Source: Streptomyces sp. CB01249
GTDB taxonomy: Bacteria > Actinomycetota > Actinomycetes > Streptomycetales > Streptomycetaceae
Assembly (NCBI RefSeq): GCF_001905735.1
Contig: NZ_LISW01000003.1
Coordinates: 310,341 to 374,340, forward strand
Length of the DNA stretch: 64,000 bases
Direction: 5' to 3'
A program made the position numbers and the translations under genes. This document shows, one piece after another, positions 44,899 to 53,664 of this stretch. Position 1 is the stretch's first letter. Every line of letters begins with the position of its first letter. The notes below the pieces were generated by a model. It saw only the letters and a program-made list of their open reading frames with translations, had not been told where the DNA came from and ran no database searches.

Positions 44899-46368
44899 AT
44901 GCCTGAGCTCAGCCACCGACGGCGGATGCTGGTGCTGGCGATCTGCTGCATGAGCCTGCTGATCGTCAGCCTCGACACCACCGCCCTGAACGTCGCCCTG
45001 CCCGCCATGCGCCGGGAGCTGGACGCGAGCGTCGCGGGGATGCAGTGGACGATCGACGCGTACACGCTCGTCCTCGCATCCCTGCTGATGCTCGCCGGTT
45101 CCACCGCCGACCGGATCGGCCGGCGGAAGGTCTTCATGGCCGGGCTGGTCCTGTTCACCCTGGGTTCGGCGCTCTGCTCGCTGGCGCCGAACCTGGAGGC
45201 GCTCATCGCCTTCCGGATGGTGCAGGCCGTGGGCGGCTCGATGCTCAACCCGGTCGCGATGTCGATCATCACCAACACCTTCACCGACCCCCGCGAGCGC
45301 GCCCGGGCGATCGGGGTCTGGGGCGGGGTCGTCGGCATCTCGATGGCGGCCGGTCCGGTGGTCGGCGGCGGCCTGGTCGACTCGGTCGGCTGGCGGTCGA
45401 TCTTCTGGGTCAACCTCCCGGTGGGCCTCGCCGCCCTGCTGCTGACCTGGCGTTACGTCCCCGAGTCGCGCGCCCACCGGGCCCGCCGCCCGGACCCGCT
45501 GGGCCAGCTCCTGGTGATCACGCTGCTGGGCTCGCTGACGTACGCGATCATCGAGGCCCCGCAGAAGGGGTGGGCCTCCGCCGAGATCCTGCTCTTCGCC
45601 GGACTCGCGGCGGCGGCCCTGGTGGGGCTGCTGGTGTACGAGCCCCGGCGCGCCGATCCGCTGATCGATCTGCGGTTCTTCCACAGCGTTCCGTTCAGCG
45701 GTGCCACGGTCATCGCGGTCAGCGCCTTCGCCGCGCTCGGCGGCTTCCTCTTCCTCAACACGCTCTACCTCCAGGACGTCCGGGGGCTGAGCGCGCTGGA
45801 CGCCGGGCTCTACACGCTGCCCATGGCGGCCGTGGTGTGCCTGCTGTCGCCGCTGTCCGGGCGGCTCGTGGCCAGTCGCGGGCCGCGCATCCCGCTGCTG
45901 ATCGCGGGCGGTGCGATGGCGGTGAGCGGGCTGATGCTGGCCGCGTTCGACGCGGAGACCGGGACGGTCTCGATGTTCGCCGCGTATGTGCTGTTCGGCC
46001 TGGGCTTCGGCTCGGTGAACGCGCCCATCACCAACACCGCCGTCTCCGGCATGCCCCGCTCCCAGGCGGGCGTGGCGGCCGCCGTCGCCTCCACCAGCCG
46101 GCAGATCGGGCAGACCCTCGGGGTCGCCGTGATCGGCGCGGTCCTGGCGGCGGGAATGGCGGACCCGGGCGGCTCGGAGGGCTTCGTGGCGGCGAGCCGG
46201 CCCGGCTGGTGGATCGTTACCGGCTGCGGGCTCGCCGTCCTGCTGATCGGCGCCCTGAGCAGCGGCCGCTGGGCCCGCTCCACCGCCCGCCGGACGGCGG
46301 AGCGGCTGGCGGAACCGGTGGCCGGGAGCCCGGCCGCTCAGCCTTCGGAAGCCCGCACCAGCTCCTGA
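44899..46368 (+). CDS. MFS drug exporter, DHA2 (14-TM) type
   Basis: The 489-residue membrane protein has the DHA2/EmrB-type signature: LIVSLDTTALNVALPAMRRELDAS in the first helix, LLMLAGSTADRIGRRKVFMAGL in loop 2-3, GVWGGVVGISMAAGPVVGGGLVDSVGWRSIFWVNLPVG in helix 5, and about 14 hydrophobic segments. Drug/proton antiport is expected; the substrate is unknown. TACTAT (44887-44892) precedes ATG 44899 by 6 bases with no ribosome-binding site, so it may be leaderless with its own promoter. Its last 31 bp overlap the 3' end of the convergent regulator gene. Confidence 0.87.
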   Translation: MPELSHRRRMLVLAICCMSLLIVSLDTTALNVALPAMRRELDASVAGMQWTIDAYTLVLASLLMLAGSTADRIGRRKVFMAGLVLFTLGSALCSLAPNLEALIAFRMVQAVGGSMLNPVAMSIITNTFTDPRERARAIGVWGGVVGISMAAGPVVGGGLVDSVGWRSIFWVNLPVGLAALLLTWRYVPESRAHRARRPDPLGQLLVITLLGSLTYAIIEAPQKGWASAEILLFAGLAAAALVGLLVYEPRRADPLIDLRFFHSVPFSGATVIAVSAFAALGGFLFLNTLYLQDVRGLSALDAGLYTLPMAAVVCLLSPLSGRLVASRGPRIPLLIAGGAMAVSGLMLAAFDAETGTVSMFAAYVLFGLGFGSVNAPITNTAVSGMPRSQAGVAAAVASTSRQIGQTLGVAVIGAVLAAGMADPGGSEGFVAASRPGWWIVTGCGLAVLLIGALSSGRWARSTARRTAERLAEPVAGSPAAQPSEARTSS

Positions 46369-47219
46369 AGGCGGGCCAGCCGCTCGTACGTCTCGTCGTC
46401 CCGGGGCGCGTAGCTGACCAGGCGCGGTCCGGCCGAGGGGCCGAGCCAGAGGTCGGTGGTCTCGACGCGCAGCATCCCGACCCAGGCGTTGCGGAAGACC
46501 TTGGACCGGCTGCCCGCCCCGACGACCTCGTGCCGGGCCCAGTTCTCGCGGAACTCCTCGGAGGCCGCCTCCAGGCGCCCCAGCAGTTCCTTCCAGGCGG
46601 GCTCCGCGAGGTGTTCCGCCATCGCGGCGCGGAACTTGGCGGTGATGTAGCGGGTCACCTCGGCGGTGTCCATGACCGAGGCCCGCCACTGCTCGTTGGT
46701 GTGGGCGAGCAGCATCACGTTGCGGTCCTCGGGCGCGACCTCCTCCAGGTCGCAGAGCAGCCGCCCGTACGTGCGGTTGTGGGCGAGGATGTCGTACCGG
46801 CTGTTCTGCACGCAGGCGGGGATCGGCTCCAGCTGCCGCAGCATCATCCGCAGCGCCGGGGTGACGTGCGGGCAGTCCGTGCCGGGCGCCGGGTCGATGG
46901 CCGCGGCGAGCGAGAAGAGGTGGCTGCGCTCGCTGCGGTCCAGCAGCAGGGCGCGGGCGAGGGCGTCGAGGACCTGGGGCGAGACCTGGATGTCCCGGGC
47001 CTGTTCGAGCCAGGTGTACCAGGTGACGCCGACGGCGGAGAGCTGGGCGACCTCCTCGCGGCGCAGCCCCGGGGTGCGCCGGCGGCGGCCCCGGACGAGG
47101 CCGACCTGCTCGGGGGTGATCCGTTCGCGGCGGCTGCGCAGGAAGTTCGCCAGCTCGTGCCGCCGGATGTCGGGCTCGCTCACGCCGGGGGCGGCCGGCT
47201 GCGTCAGGGGCGTCGCCAT
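46338..47219 (-). CDS. XRE-family (MmyB-like) transcriptional regulator
   Basis: The 293-residue protein combines an N-terminal helix-turn-helix (LANFLRSRRERITPEQVGL through TPGLRREEVAQLSAVGVTWYTWLEQ, about 20-70) with a C-terminal MmyB-type PAS-like domain (LRQLEPIPACVQNSRYDILAHN through the end), which binds hydrophobic ligands in characterised members. It is divergent from the second MFS pump, and the intergenic region has paired symmetrical sites, so it probably represses that pump and itself. ATG 47219 has GGAGGA at 9 bases; ATG 47228 would abut the ribosome-binding site. Confidence 0.85.
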   Translation of the reverse strand: MATPLTQPAAPGVSEPDIRRHELANFLRSRRERITPEQVGLVRGRRRRTPGLRREEVAQLSAVGVTWYTWLEQARDIQVSPQVLDALARALLLDRSERSHLFSLAAAIDPAPGTDCPHVTPALRMMLRQLEPIPACVQNSRYDILAHNRTYGRLLCDLEEVAPEDRNVMLLAHTNEQWRASVMDTAEVTRYITAKFRAAMAEHLAEPAWKELLGRLEAASEEFRENWARHEVVGAGSRSKVFRNAWVGMLRVETTDLWLGPSAGPRLVSYAPRDDETYERLARLQELVRASEG

Positions 47220-47281
47220 CGTCGTCATTCCTCCAGGGTGCGGGCCCGGCACGGGCCCCGGGCGGCTGGTGCCTGGTGGTC

Positions 47282-47313
47282 CTTGTACCAGGATAAGGAC
47301 ACTCTGGTACCAG
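47282..47313. promoter_or_regulatory. Paired operator between the XRE regulator and MFS exporter
   Basis: CTTGTACCAG (47282-47291) and CTGGTACCAG (47304-47313; a perfect 10-bp palindrome) are spaced 22 bp centre to centre, two helical turns, in the 121-bp divergent intergenic region. A third half-like CTGGT occurs at 47266. The arrangement suits cooperative binding of a dimeric regulator. Confidence 0.5.
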
Positions 47314-47340
47314 GCTGCGGATGGGGCGATCGTCGGTGGC

Positions 47341-48813
47341 GTGAGTGAATCCTCTGTACGGACGTCAACGGCAGCCGCCACCACCTCCCCGGTGGTGCGG
47401 CACGACCATCCCGCCCCGGTACTCGGCACGCTGGGACTGTTCACCGTGCTGCTGGGCGCGGCCCTCCCCCTGATCGACTTCTTCATCGTCAACGTGGCCC
47501 TGCCCACCATCGACCACGACCTGGCGGCGGGCCCGGCCCTGCTGGAACTGGTCGTCGCGGGCTACGGCCTCGCCTACGCCGTGCTGCTGGTCCTCGGCGG
47601 GCGGCTCGGTGACATGGCCGGGCGGCGCCGGCTCTTCCTGGCCGGGATCGCGGCCTTCGGGATCACCTCGCTGGCCTGCGGGCTCGCCCCGACCGCCTGG
47701 ACCCTGGTCGGGGCGCGGGTGGCGCAGGGCGCGGCGGCCGCGCTGATGCTGCCGCAGGTCCTCGCGACCATCCAGGCGGCCACCTCCGGCCACCGCAGGG
47801 CCCGGGCGATGAGCCTGTACGGGGCGACGGCCGGGCTCTCCATGGTCGCGGGCCAGATCCTGGGCGGGGCGCTGGTCGCCGCCGCGCCGCTCTCCTCGGT
47901 GTTCGGCGAGAGCGCGGGCTGGCGGTCGGTGTTCCTGGTCAACGTGCCCGTCGCGGCGCTCGGTCTGGTGCTGGCGGCGCGCGCGGTCCCGGAGACGCGG
48001 GCGGACCGGCCCGCGCCCGTCGACGTACCGGGCACGCTGCTGCTGGCGGTTTCGCTGGTGACGCTGCTGGCCCCGCTCACCGAGGGCCGGGCGGCGGGCT
48101 GGCCGCTGTGGACCTGGGTGTCCCTCGCGCTGTTCCCGTTCGCGGCGGCGGCGTTCTACCGGGTGGAGCGGCGGGCGGACCGGCGCGGGCTGATCCCGCT
48201 GGTGCCGCCGAGCCTGCTGCGCCTGGAGTCGCTGCGGCGCGGGCTCGCCCTGGTGGTGCCGTTCTCGGTGGGCTTCGGCGGCTTCATGTTCGTCATCGCG
48301 GTCGCGCTCCAGCAGGGCCTGGAGCTCGGCCCGGCGCGGTCCGGCCTGTCGATCGCCCCGATGGCGGTGGCCTTCTTCGCGGCCTCGCTGGCCGGTCCCC
48401 GGCTGGTGCGGCGGTACGGCAGCCGGGTCGTGACGGCGGGCGGGCTGATCCAGGCGGTGGGCGTGGCGGTGCTCGCGTTCACCGTGTGGCGGGGCTGGCC
48501 GGACCTGGGCATGGCGGGGCTGCTGCCCGGGATGGCGATCGCCGGTTTCGGCCAGGGCCTCCAGCTGCCGGTCATCTTCCGCATCATCCTGTCGGACGTA
48601 CCGCCGGAGCGGGCCGGGGTGGGCGGCGGGGTGATGACGACGACCCAGCAGGCGACGCTGACCCTGGGCGTGGCGACGCTCGGCTCGCTGTTCCTGGCGC
48701 TGGTGCCGGGGTGGGGGATGCGGGACGCCCTGATCGTGACGCTGCTCGTCCAGCTGGCGGCGGTCGCCCTGACGACCGCGCTGAGCCTGCGGCTGCCGCG
48801 CACGGTGGGGTGA
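47341..48813 (+). CDS. MFS drug exporter, DHA2 (14-TM) type
   Basis: The 490-residue protein has the DHA2 pattern: LPLIDFFIVNVALPTIDHDLAAG, YAVLLVLGGRLGDMAGRRRLFLAGIA, SLYGATAGLSMVAGQILGG, GWRSVFLVNVPVAALGL and about 14 membrane helices. It is probably a proton-driven drug pump; the substrate is unknown. GTG 47341 is the first in-frame start in the divergent gap; the first 25 residues are Ser/Thr-rich. The adjacent XRE gene and paired operator suggest ligand-induced expression. A large terminator hairpin follows 23 bases past the stop. Confidence 0.85.
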   Translation: MSESSVRTSTAAATTSPVVRHDHPAPVLGTLGLFTVLLGAALPLIDFFIVNVALPTIDHDLAAGPALLELVVAGYGLAYAVLLVLGGRLGDMAGRRRLFLAGIAAFGITSLACGLAPTAWTLVGARVAQGAAAALMLPQVLATIQAATSGHRRARAMSLYGATAGLSMVAGQILGGALVAAAPLSSVFGESAGWRSVFLVNVPVAALGLVLAARAVPETRADRPAPVDVPGTLLLAVSLVTLLAPLTEGRAAGWPLWTWVSLALFPFAAAAFYRVERRADRRGLIPLVPPSLLRLESLRRGLALVVPFSVGFGGFMFVIAVALQQGLELGPARSGLSIAPMAVAFFAASLAGPRLVRRYGSRVVTAGGLIQAVGVAVLAFTVWRGWPDLGMAGLLPGMAIAGFGQGLQLPVIFRIILSDVPPERAGVGGGVMTTTQQATLTLGVATLGSLFLALVPGWGMRDALIVTLLVQLAAVALTTALSLRLPRTVG

Positions 48814-48836
48814 GGGGCGCGGGGCGGACACGGCAC

Positions 48837-48876
48837 GGCCCCGGCGGGCGGACCTGGTGGTCCGCCCGCCGGGGCC
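48837..48876. terminator. 18-bp bidirectional terminator
   Basis: GGCCCCGGCGGGCGGACC (48837-48854) pairs with 48859-48876 without mismatch around the loop TGGT. It separates the convergent MFS and DUF6243 genes and has no T run. Confidence 0.8.
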
Positions 48877-48896
48877 TCGGTCTGTGCGTAGGACGG

Positions 48897-49121
48897 TCAG
48901 CTCTGCGCCGGGGCCTCCGGGGCCCCGGTCTCGGCGTCCGCGGCGTCCGGCTGCTCGGTGCCTGCGGCCCGCTCCCGCATCTTGCGGAGCAGTTCCTGCT
49001 TCTGGTCGGCGGCCGTCCGGCGGTCCGCCTCCGCGGCGGGGCCGGTCCCCTGCGCCCCGGCGCGGGACAGCTTCTTGCGCTGTCCGCCGACGCCGAGGAG
49101 GTTGTTGCGGCTCTTGGCCAT
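48897..49121 (-). CDS. DUF6243 family small protein
   Basis: The 74-residue basic-to-acidic protein MAKSRNNLLGVGGQRKKLSR... is a conserved streptomycete family of unknown function. It has a positively charged N-terminal half, an Ala/Glu-rich coil-like middle and an acidic Pro/Ala tail. There is no membrane segment. Such size and charge suggest RNA, ribosome or nucleoid association, but that is speculation. It stands alone, downstream of nothing obvious. Confidence 0.65.
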   Translation of the reverse strand: MAKSRNNLLGVGGQRKKLSRAGAQGTGPAAEADRRTAADQKQELLRKMRERAAGTEQPDAADAETGAPEAPAQS

Positions 49122-49305
49122 GGGGTTCTCCCAATGTGTGGTCTCGGTGAGGTCTCTGGCGACCTCGGATCGATCCGGGGGGCGGCGGGTGGTCGGGCCC
49201 GCCGCGCTCTCACTCGTAGATCTGGAAGAACGAATACATGGGCACGACGGTACCCATGGCGGGCGCCCGGCTCACCCGGTTTTCCGCCTCCCGTCCCCCG
49301 GACGC

Positions 49306-49350
49306 ACGAGGCCCCCGGTTCCGCGGCGGGCGCGAAAGCGGGGGCCTCGT
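49306..49350 (-). terminator. glyS terminator
   Basis: ACGAGGCCCCCG (49306-49317) pairs with CGGGGGCCTCGT (49339-49350), 21-base loop, 16 bases past the glyS stop. Confidence 0.65.
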
Positions 49351-49366
49351 TCAGCGGGTGCGGGCG

Positions 49367-50749
49367 TCAGCAGCCGAGCAGGCGGGAGGCGAGGTAGCCC
49401 TGGATCTGGTCCAGGGAGACGCGCTCCTGCTTCATCGTGTCGCGCTCGCGGACGGTGACCGCGTTGTCGTCCAGGGTGTCGAAGTCGACGGTGACGCAGA
49501 ACGGCGTACCGATCTCGTCCTGGCGGCGGTAGCGGCGGCCGATGGCACCGGCGTCGTCGAACTCGATGTTCCAGTTCTGCCGGAGGTCGGCGGCGAGGCC
49601 CTTGGCCTTCGGCGAGAGCTGCGGGTTGCGGGAGAGCGGGAGGACCGCGACCTTGACCGGCGCCAGGCGCGGGTCGAGGCGCATCACGGCGCGCTTCTCC
49701 ATGACGCCCTTGGCGTTCGGCGCCTCGTCCTCGCTGTACGCGTCGAGGAGGAAGGCCAGCATCGCGCGGCCGACACCGGCCGCGGGCTCGATGACGAACG
49801 GGGTGTAGCGCTCGCTCTTCTCCTGGTCGAAGAAGGAGAGGTCCGTGCCCGACGCCTTGGAGTGGGCGTTGAGGTCGTAGTCGGTGCGGTTGGCGACGCC
49901 CTCCAGCTCGCCCCACTCGCTGCCGCCGAAGCGGAAGCGGTACTCGATGTCAGCGGTGCGCTTGGAGTAGTGGGAGAGCTTCTCCTGCGGGTGCTCGAAC
50001 CACCGCATGTTCTCCTCGCGCAGGCCGAGACCGGTGTACCAGTTCCAGCGCTGCTCCATCCAGTACTCCTGCCACTGCTCGTCCTCGCCCGGCTTGACGA
50101 AGAACTCCATCTCCATCTGCTCGAACTCGCGCGTGCGGAAGATGAAGTTGCCCGGAGTGATCTCGTTGCGGAAGGACTTGCCCATCTGCGCGATGCCGAA
50201 CGGGGGCTTCTTGCGCGCGGTGGTCAGCACCTGGGAGAAGTTGGTGAAGATGCCCTGGGCGGTCTCGGGGCGCAGATAGGCGACCGAGCCGGAGTCCTGG
50301 GTCGGGCCGAGGTGCGTGGAGAGCAGGCCGGAGAACTGCTTGGGCTCGGTGAAGGTGCCCTTGTTGCCGCAGTTGGGGCAGTTGAGGTCGGCGAGGCCGT
50401 TGGCGGGCACCTTGCCGTGCTTCTCCTCGTACGCCTCCTCCAGGTGGTCCGCGCGGTAGCGCTTGTGGCAGGAGGTGCACTCGGTCAGCGGGTCCGAGAA
50501 CGTGGCGACGTGGCCGGACGCCACCCACACCTCGGGGGCCAGGATGACCGACGAGTCGATGCCGACGACGTCCTCGCGGGAGGTGACCATGTAGCGCCAC
50601 CACTGGCGCTTCAGGTTCTCCTTGAGCTCGACGCCCAGCGGCCCGTAGTCCCAGGCGGCCTTCTGACCACCGTAGATCTCGCTGCAGGGGTAGACGAAGC
50701 CACGGCGCTTGCTCAGGCTGACGATGGTGTCGATCTTGTCGGCGGCCAC
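49367..50749 (-). CDS. glyS: Glycyl-tRNA synthetase (alpha2 type)
   Basis: The 460-residue class II synthetase charges tRNA-Gly. Motif 1 region and YGPLGVELKENLKRQWW are near residues 35-51, a zinc-binding pair C91/C94 and C124/C127 lies in CTSCHKRY and CPNCGNKG, motif 2 is FRNEITPGNFIFRTREFEQMEMEFF, motif 3 is around EPAAGVGRAMLAFLLDA, and the C-terminal anticodon-binding domain ends in LASRLLGC. This is the eukaryote-like homodimeric GlyRS used by actinobacteria. GTG 50749 opens the family's usual N-terminus. Divergent from znuA. Confidence 0.95.
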   Translation of the reverse strand: MAADKIDTIVSLSKRRGFVYPCSEIYGGQKAAWDYGPLGVELKENLKRQWWRYMVTSREDVVGIDSSVILAPEVWVASGHVATFSDPLTECTSCHKRYRADHLEEAYEEKHGKVPANGLADLNCPNCGNKGTFTEPKQFSGLLSTHLGPTQDSGSVAYLRPETAQGIFTNFSQVLTTARKKPPFGIAQMGKSFRNEITPGNFIFRTREFEQMEMEFFVKPGEDEQWQEYWMEQRWNWYTGLGLREENMRWFEHPQEKLSHYSKRTADIEYRFRFGGSEWGELEGVANRTDYDLNAHSKASGTDLSFFDQEKSERYTPFVIEPAAGVGRAMLAFLLDAYSEDEAPNAKGVMEKRAVMRLDPRLAPVKVAVLPLSRNPQLSPKAKGLAADLRQNWNIEFDDAGAIGRRYRRQDEIGTPFCVTVDFDTLDDNAVTVRERDTMKQERVSLDQIQGYLASRLLGC

Positions 50750-50855
50750 GGTGCTCTCTTCATTACGACGGAACGGGCGGGCGAAGAGCCCAGATTACCG
50801 GCGGCGCCTGCCCTTCGATCAAATCGGTACCGGTCCCGTTCGCGAACCCCGCTTG

Positions 50856-50893
50856 TTGACAATCGTTTCCACTTTTGTTGAAAATGAGTGTCA
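50856..50893 (+). promoter_or_regulatory. znuA promoter with two Zur boxes
   Basis: TGACAATCGTTTCCA (50857-50871, 11/15) and TGAAAATGAGTGTCA (50879-50893, 13/15) match the streptomycete Zur consensus TGAAAATGATTTTCA and lie 22 bp apart. TTGACA (50856-50861) and GAAAAT (50880-50885), spaced 18 bp, form a strong promoter overlapped by both boxes. Transcription would begin at about the ATG of znuA (50893), a leaderless mRNA repressed by zinc-loaded Zur. Confidence 0.8.
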
Positions 50894-51846
50894 TGAACAT
50901 ACGCCGCCTCATACCGGCCGCCGCCGTCACCGGCGCGGTCGCGCTCGGCCTCACCGCCGTCACCGCCTGTTCCTCGTCCGACAACTCCGACCACAAGAGC
51001 GACGGGCGGCTGGACGTGGTGGCGTCCTTCTATCCGATGCAGTTCCTGGCCGAGCGCATAGGCGGCGACCACGTCTCGGTCACCAGCCTCACCAAGCCCG
51101 GCGTGGAGCCCCACGACCTGGAGCTCAGCCCCCGGCAGACCGGCAGGCTCAGCGACGCGGACTTCATCCTCTACCTCAAGGGCCTCCAGCCCGCCGTCGA
51201 CGAGGCGATCAAGCAGTCCGGCGCCTCCCACACCCTCGACGCCGCGACGCTGACCACGCTGGAGGACCACGGCACCGAGACCGGCGGCGAGGAGCACGGC
51301 CACGAGCACGAGGGCGACGAGGCCGGTGCCGACCCGCACATCTGGCTGGACCCGGTGAAGTACACCGAGGTCGCCGAGGGCGTCGGGAAGTCCCTGGAGA
51401 AGACCGACCCGGACCACGCGGCGGACTACCGCAAGAACACCGACGCGCTGGTCAAGGAGCTGGGCGCGCTCGACACCGCGTACCGGACCGGGCTGAAGAA
51501 CACCGCGACGAAGACGTTCATCACCACGCACTCCGCCTTCGGCTACCTCGCCGAACGCTACGGCCTGACCCAGGAGGGCATCGCCGGCATCGACCCCGAG
51601 GCCGAGCCCAGCCCCGCCCGCATCAGCGCCCTGCACGACATCGCCGAGAAGAAGAAGGTCACCACCGTCTTCTTCGAGACGCTCGCCAGCGACAAGACCG
51701 CGAAGACGGTCGCCCGCGACACCGGCCTGAAGACCGACGTCCTGGACCCGCTGGAGGGAATCACCGACAGCTCCAAGGGCGATGACTACATCGAGGTCAT
51801 GAAGTCCAACCTCGCCGCCCTGCGCTCCGCGCTCGGCGCGAAGTGA
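50893..51846 (+). CDS. znuA: Zinc ABC transporter substrate-binding lipoprotein ZnuA
   Basis: The 317-residue lipoprotein binds zinc outside the membrane. The signal peptide ends in the lipobox VTAC (Cys 26). The metal site His residues are in VEPHDLELSP (H74) and ADPHIWLDP (H149), with later ligands in THSAFGYLAERYGL and the terminal ETLASDKTA region. Between the first two lies a His/Glu-rich loop (GGEEHGHEHEGDE) typical of zinc-specific cluster 9 proteins. ATG 50893 is inside the second Zur box; ATG 50884 would add three residues. First gene of znuA-znuC-znuB-zur. Confidence 0.92.
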   Translation: MNIRRLIPAAAVTGAVALGLTAVTACSSSDNSDHKSDGRLDVVASFYPMQFLAERIGGDHVSVTSLTKPGVEPHDLELSPRQTGRLSDADFILYLKGLQPAVDEAIKQSGASHTLDAATLTTLEDHGTETGGEEHGHEHEGDEAGADPHIWLDPVKYTEVAEGVGKSLEKTDPDHAADYRKNTDALVKELGALDTAYRTGLKNTATKTFITTHSAFGYLAERYGLTQEGIAGIDPEAEPSPARISALHDIAEKKKVTTVFFETLASDKTAKTVARDTGLKTDVLDPLEGITDSSKGDDYIEVMKSNLAALRSALGAK

Positions 51847-51920
51847 GCGACGACCCCACCGCATCCGACGACCTCACCGCACCCGTCGGCCCGAACCGCG
51901 CAGCAGCACCGGAGGCGCTC

Positions 51921-52703
51921 ATGCCCGAGCCCCAGCACCCCACCCGCGAACCCGTGATCGCCGTACGCGACGCGACCGCCACGCTGGGCGCGCGCCCCGT
52001 GCTGCGCGGCGTCGACCTGACCGTGGGCCGCGGCGAGGTCGTCGCCCTGCTCGGCGCCAACGGCTCCGGCAAGTCCACCGCCGTCCGCTCGGTCATCGGC
52101 CAGGTCCCCCTGACCGGGGGCACCGTCGAGCTCTTCGGCACCCCGCTGCGCCGCTTCCGCGACTGGGCCCGAGTCGGCTACGTACCGCAGCGGACCACCG
52201 CGGCCGGCGGCGTGCCCGCCACGATCCGCGAGGTCGTCTCCGCCGGGCGGCTCTCCCGCACCCGGCTCGGCCTCCTCCGCAAGGCCGACCGCGCCGCCGT
52301 CGACCGGGCCATCGAGCTCGTCGGCCTCACCGACCGTGCGAAGGACTCGGTGAACGCCCTCTCCGGCGGCCAGCACCAGCGCGTGCTGATCGCCCGCGCG
52401 CTCGCCGCCGAACCGGAGCTCCTGATCATGGACGAGCCGATGGCGGGCGTGGACCTGGCCAGCCAGGAGATCCTGGCCGCCACCCTGCGCGAGCAGGTCG
52501 CCGCCGGCACCACCGTGCTCCTCGTCCTGCACGAGCTGGGCCCGCTGGAGCCCCTGATCGACCGGGCGGTCGTCCTGCGCGACGGCTGCGTCCTGCACGA
52601 CGGACCGCCCCCGAAGGCCGTCGGGCAGCACGCCCTGCCCGGCCACGACCACGTACACCCCCACGCGGCTTCCGAGCCCGTCCGGACGGGACTGCTGAGC
52701 TGA
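51921..52703 (+). CDS. znuC: Zinc ABC transporter ATP-binding protein ZnuC
   Basis: The ATPase drives zinc uptake with ZnuB. Walker A is LLGANGSGKST, the Q-loop region is VGYVPQRTT, the signature is ALSGGQHQR, Walker B is LLIMDEPMAGVD and the switch His is in LVLHELG. The C-terminus is His-rich (GHDHVHPHAA), which may hold zinc. ATG 51921 has GGAGG 5 bases upstream; the in-frame GTG 51843 overlaps the znuA stop by four bases and would add 26 residues of low similarity. The product is 260 residues from 51921. It is followed by znuB after 2 bases. Confidence 0.9.
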   Translation: MPEPQHPTREPVIAVRDATATLGARPVLRGVDLTVGRGEVVALLGANGSGKSTAVRSVIGQVPLTGGTVELFGTPLRRFRDWARVGYVPQRTTAAGGVPATIREVVSAGRLSRTRLGLLRKADRAAVDRAIELVGLTDRAKDSVNALSGGQHQRVLIARALAAEPELLIMDEPMAGVDLASQEILAATLREQVAAGTTVLLVLHELGPLEPLIDRAVVLRDGCVLHDGPPPKAVGQHALPGHDHVHPHAASEPVRTGLLS

Positions 52704-52705
52704 TC

Positions 52706-53599
52706 ATGGAATTCCTCGACCCTCCCTTCATGCAGCGGGCCCTGCTCGCCGCCGTGCTGGTCGGCGTCATCGCGCCCGCCGTCGGCATCTACCTCGTGCA
52801 GCGCCGGCAGGCCCTGATGGGCGACGGCATCGGCCACATCGCGATGACCGGCGTCGGCCTCGGCTTCCTGCTCTCCACCAGCCCGGTCTGGATGGCCACC
52901 GCCGTCGCCGTCGTGGGCGCGGTCGTCATGGAGCTGATCCGCTGGTACGGCCGCACCCGCGGCGACATCGCGCTGGCCATGCTCTTCTACGGGGGCATGG
53001 CGGGCGGTGTCCTGCTGATCAACCTCTCCGACACCGGCTCGAACGCCAACCTGACCTCGTACCTCTTCGGCTCGCTGTCCACGGTCTCCTCCGAGGACAT
53101 CACCGCGATCTCGCTGCTCGCCGCGTTCGTGCTGCTGGTGACGGTGGGGCTGCGGCGGCAGCTGTTCGCGGTCAGCCAGGACGAGGAGTTCGCCCGGGTG
53201 ACCGGCCTGCCGGTGCGGATGCTGAACCTGCTCGTCGCGGTCACCGCCGCCGTGACCGTCACGGTCGCGATGCGGGTCGTGGGGCTGCTGCTGGTCAGCG
53301 CCCTGATGGTGGTCCCGGTCGCCGCCGCGCAGCAGATCACCCGGTCCTTCAAGGTGACGTTCGTGCTCGCCGTCGTCATCGGCGTCGGCGTCACCCTGTC
53401 CGGCACCATCACCTCGTACTACCAGGACGTCCCGCCCGGCGCGACGATCGTGCTGCTGGCCATCGGCGTCTTCGTCGTCCTGACGCTGCTCGCCGCCCCG
53501 CTCGCCCGCGGCCGGGCCCGGCGCGGCGAGACCGAGGCGGAGCGGTGCACCCTGGAAGTACCGGGGGCCCGCCCGGCGCCGGACGACGTCCGAGTCTGA
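52706..53599 (+). CDS. znuB: Zinc ABC transporter permease ZnuB
   Basis: The 297-residue cluster 9 permease has eight to nine membrane helices; recognisable parts are the N-terminal MQRALLAAVLVGVIAPAVGIYLVQRRQALMGDGIGHIAM and the cytoplasmic coupling segment VSQDEEFARVTGLPVRMLN. The last 25 residues are soluble and acidic. It forms the ZnuBC uptake channel. Two bases separate it from znuC; zur follows after 65 bases. Confidence 0.92.
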   Translation: MEFLDPPFMQRALLAAVLVGVIAPAVGIYLVQRRQALMGDGIGHIAMTGVGLGFLLSTSPVWMATAVAVVGAVVMELIRWYGRTRGDIALAMLFYGGMAGGVLLINLSDTGSNANLTSYLFGSLSTVSSEDITAISLLAAFVLLVTVGLRRQLFAVSQDEEFARVTGLPVRMLNLLVAVTAAVTVTVAMRVVGLLLVSALMVVPVAAAQQITRSFKVTFVLAVVIGVGVTLSGTITSYYQDVPPGATIVLLAIGVFVVLTLLAAPLARGRARRGETEAERCTLEVPGARPAPDDVRV

Positions 53600-53664
53600 C
53601 TCCCCGGATGGGGCGGGCTGGCACAATGGCCCGACAGATGTACGGGCGACACGAGGAGGCTCCT

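Noticed and set aside
49213..49258. Short minus-strand frame ending MYSFFQIYE between glyS and the DUF6243 gene
   Set aside because: Unusual AT-rich codons, but no ribosome-binding site and no conservation that I can judge from one sequence.
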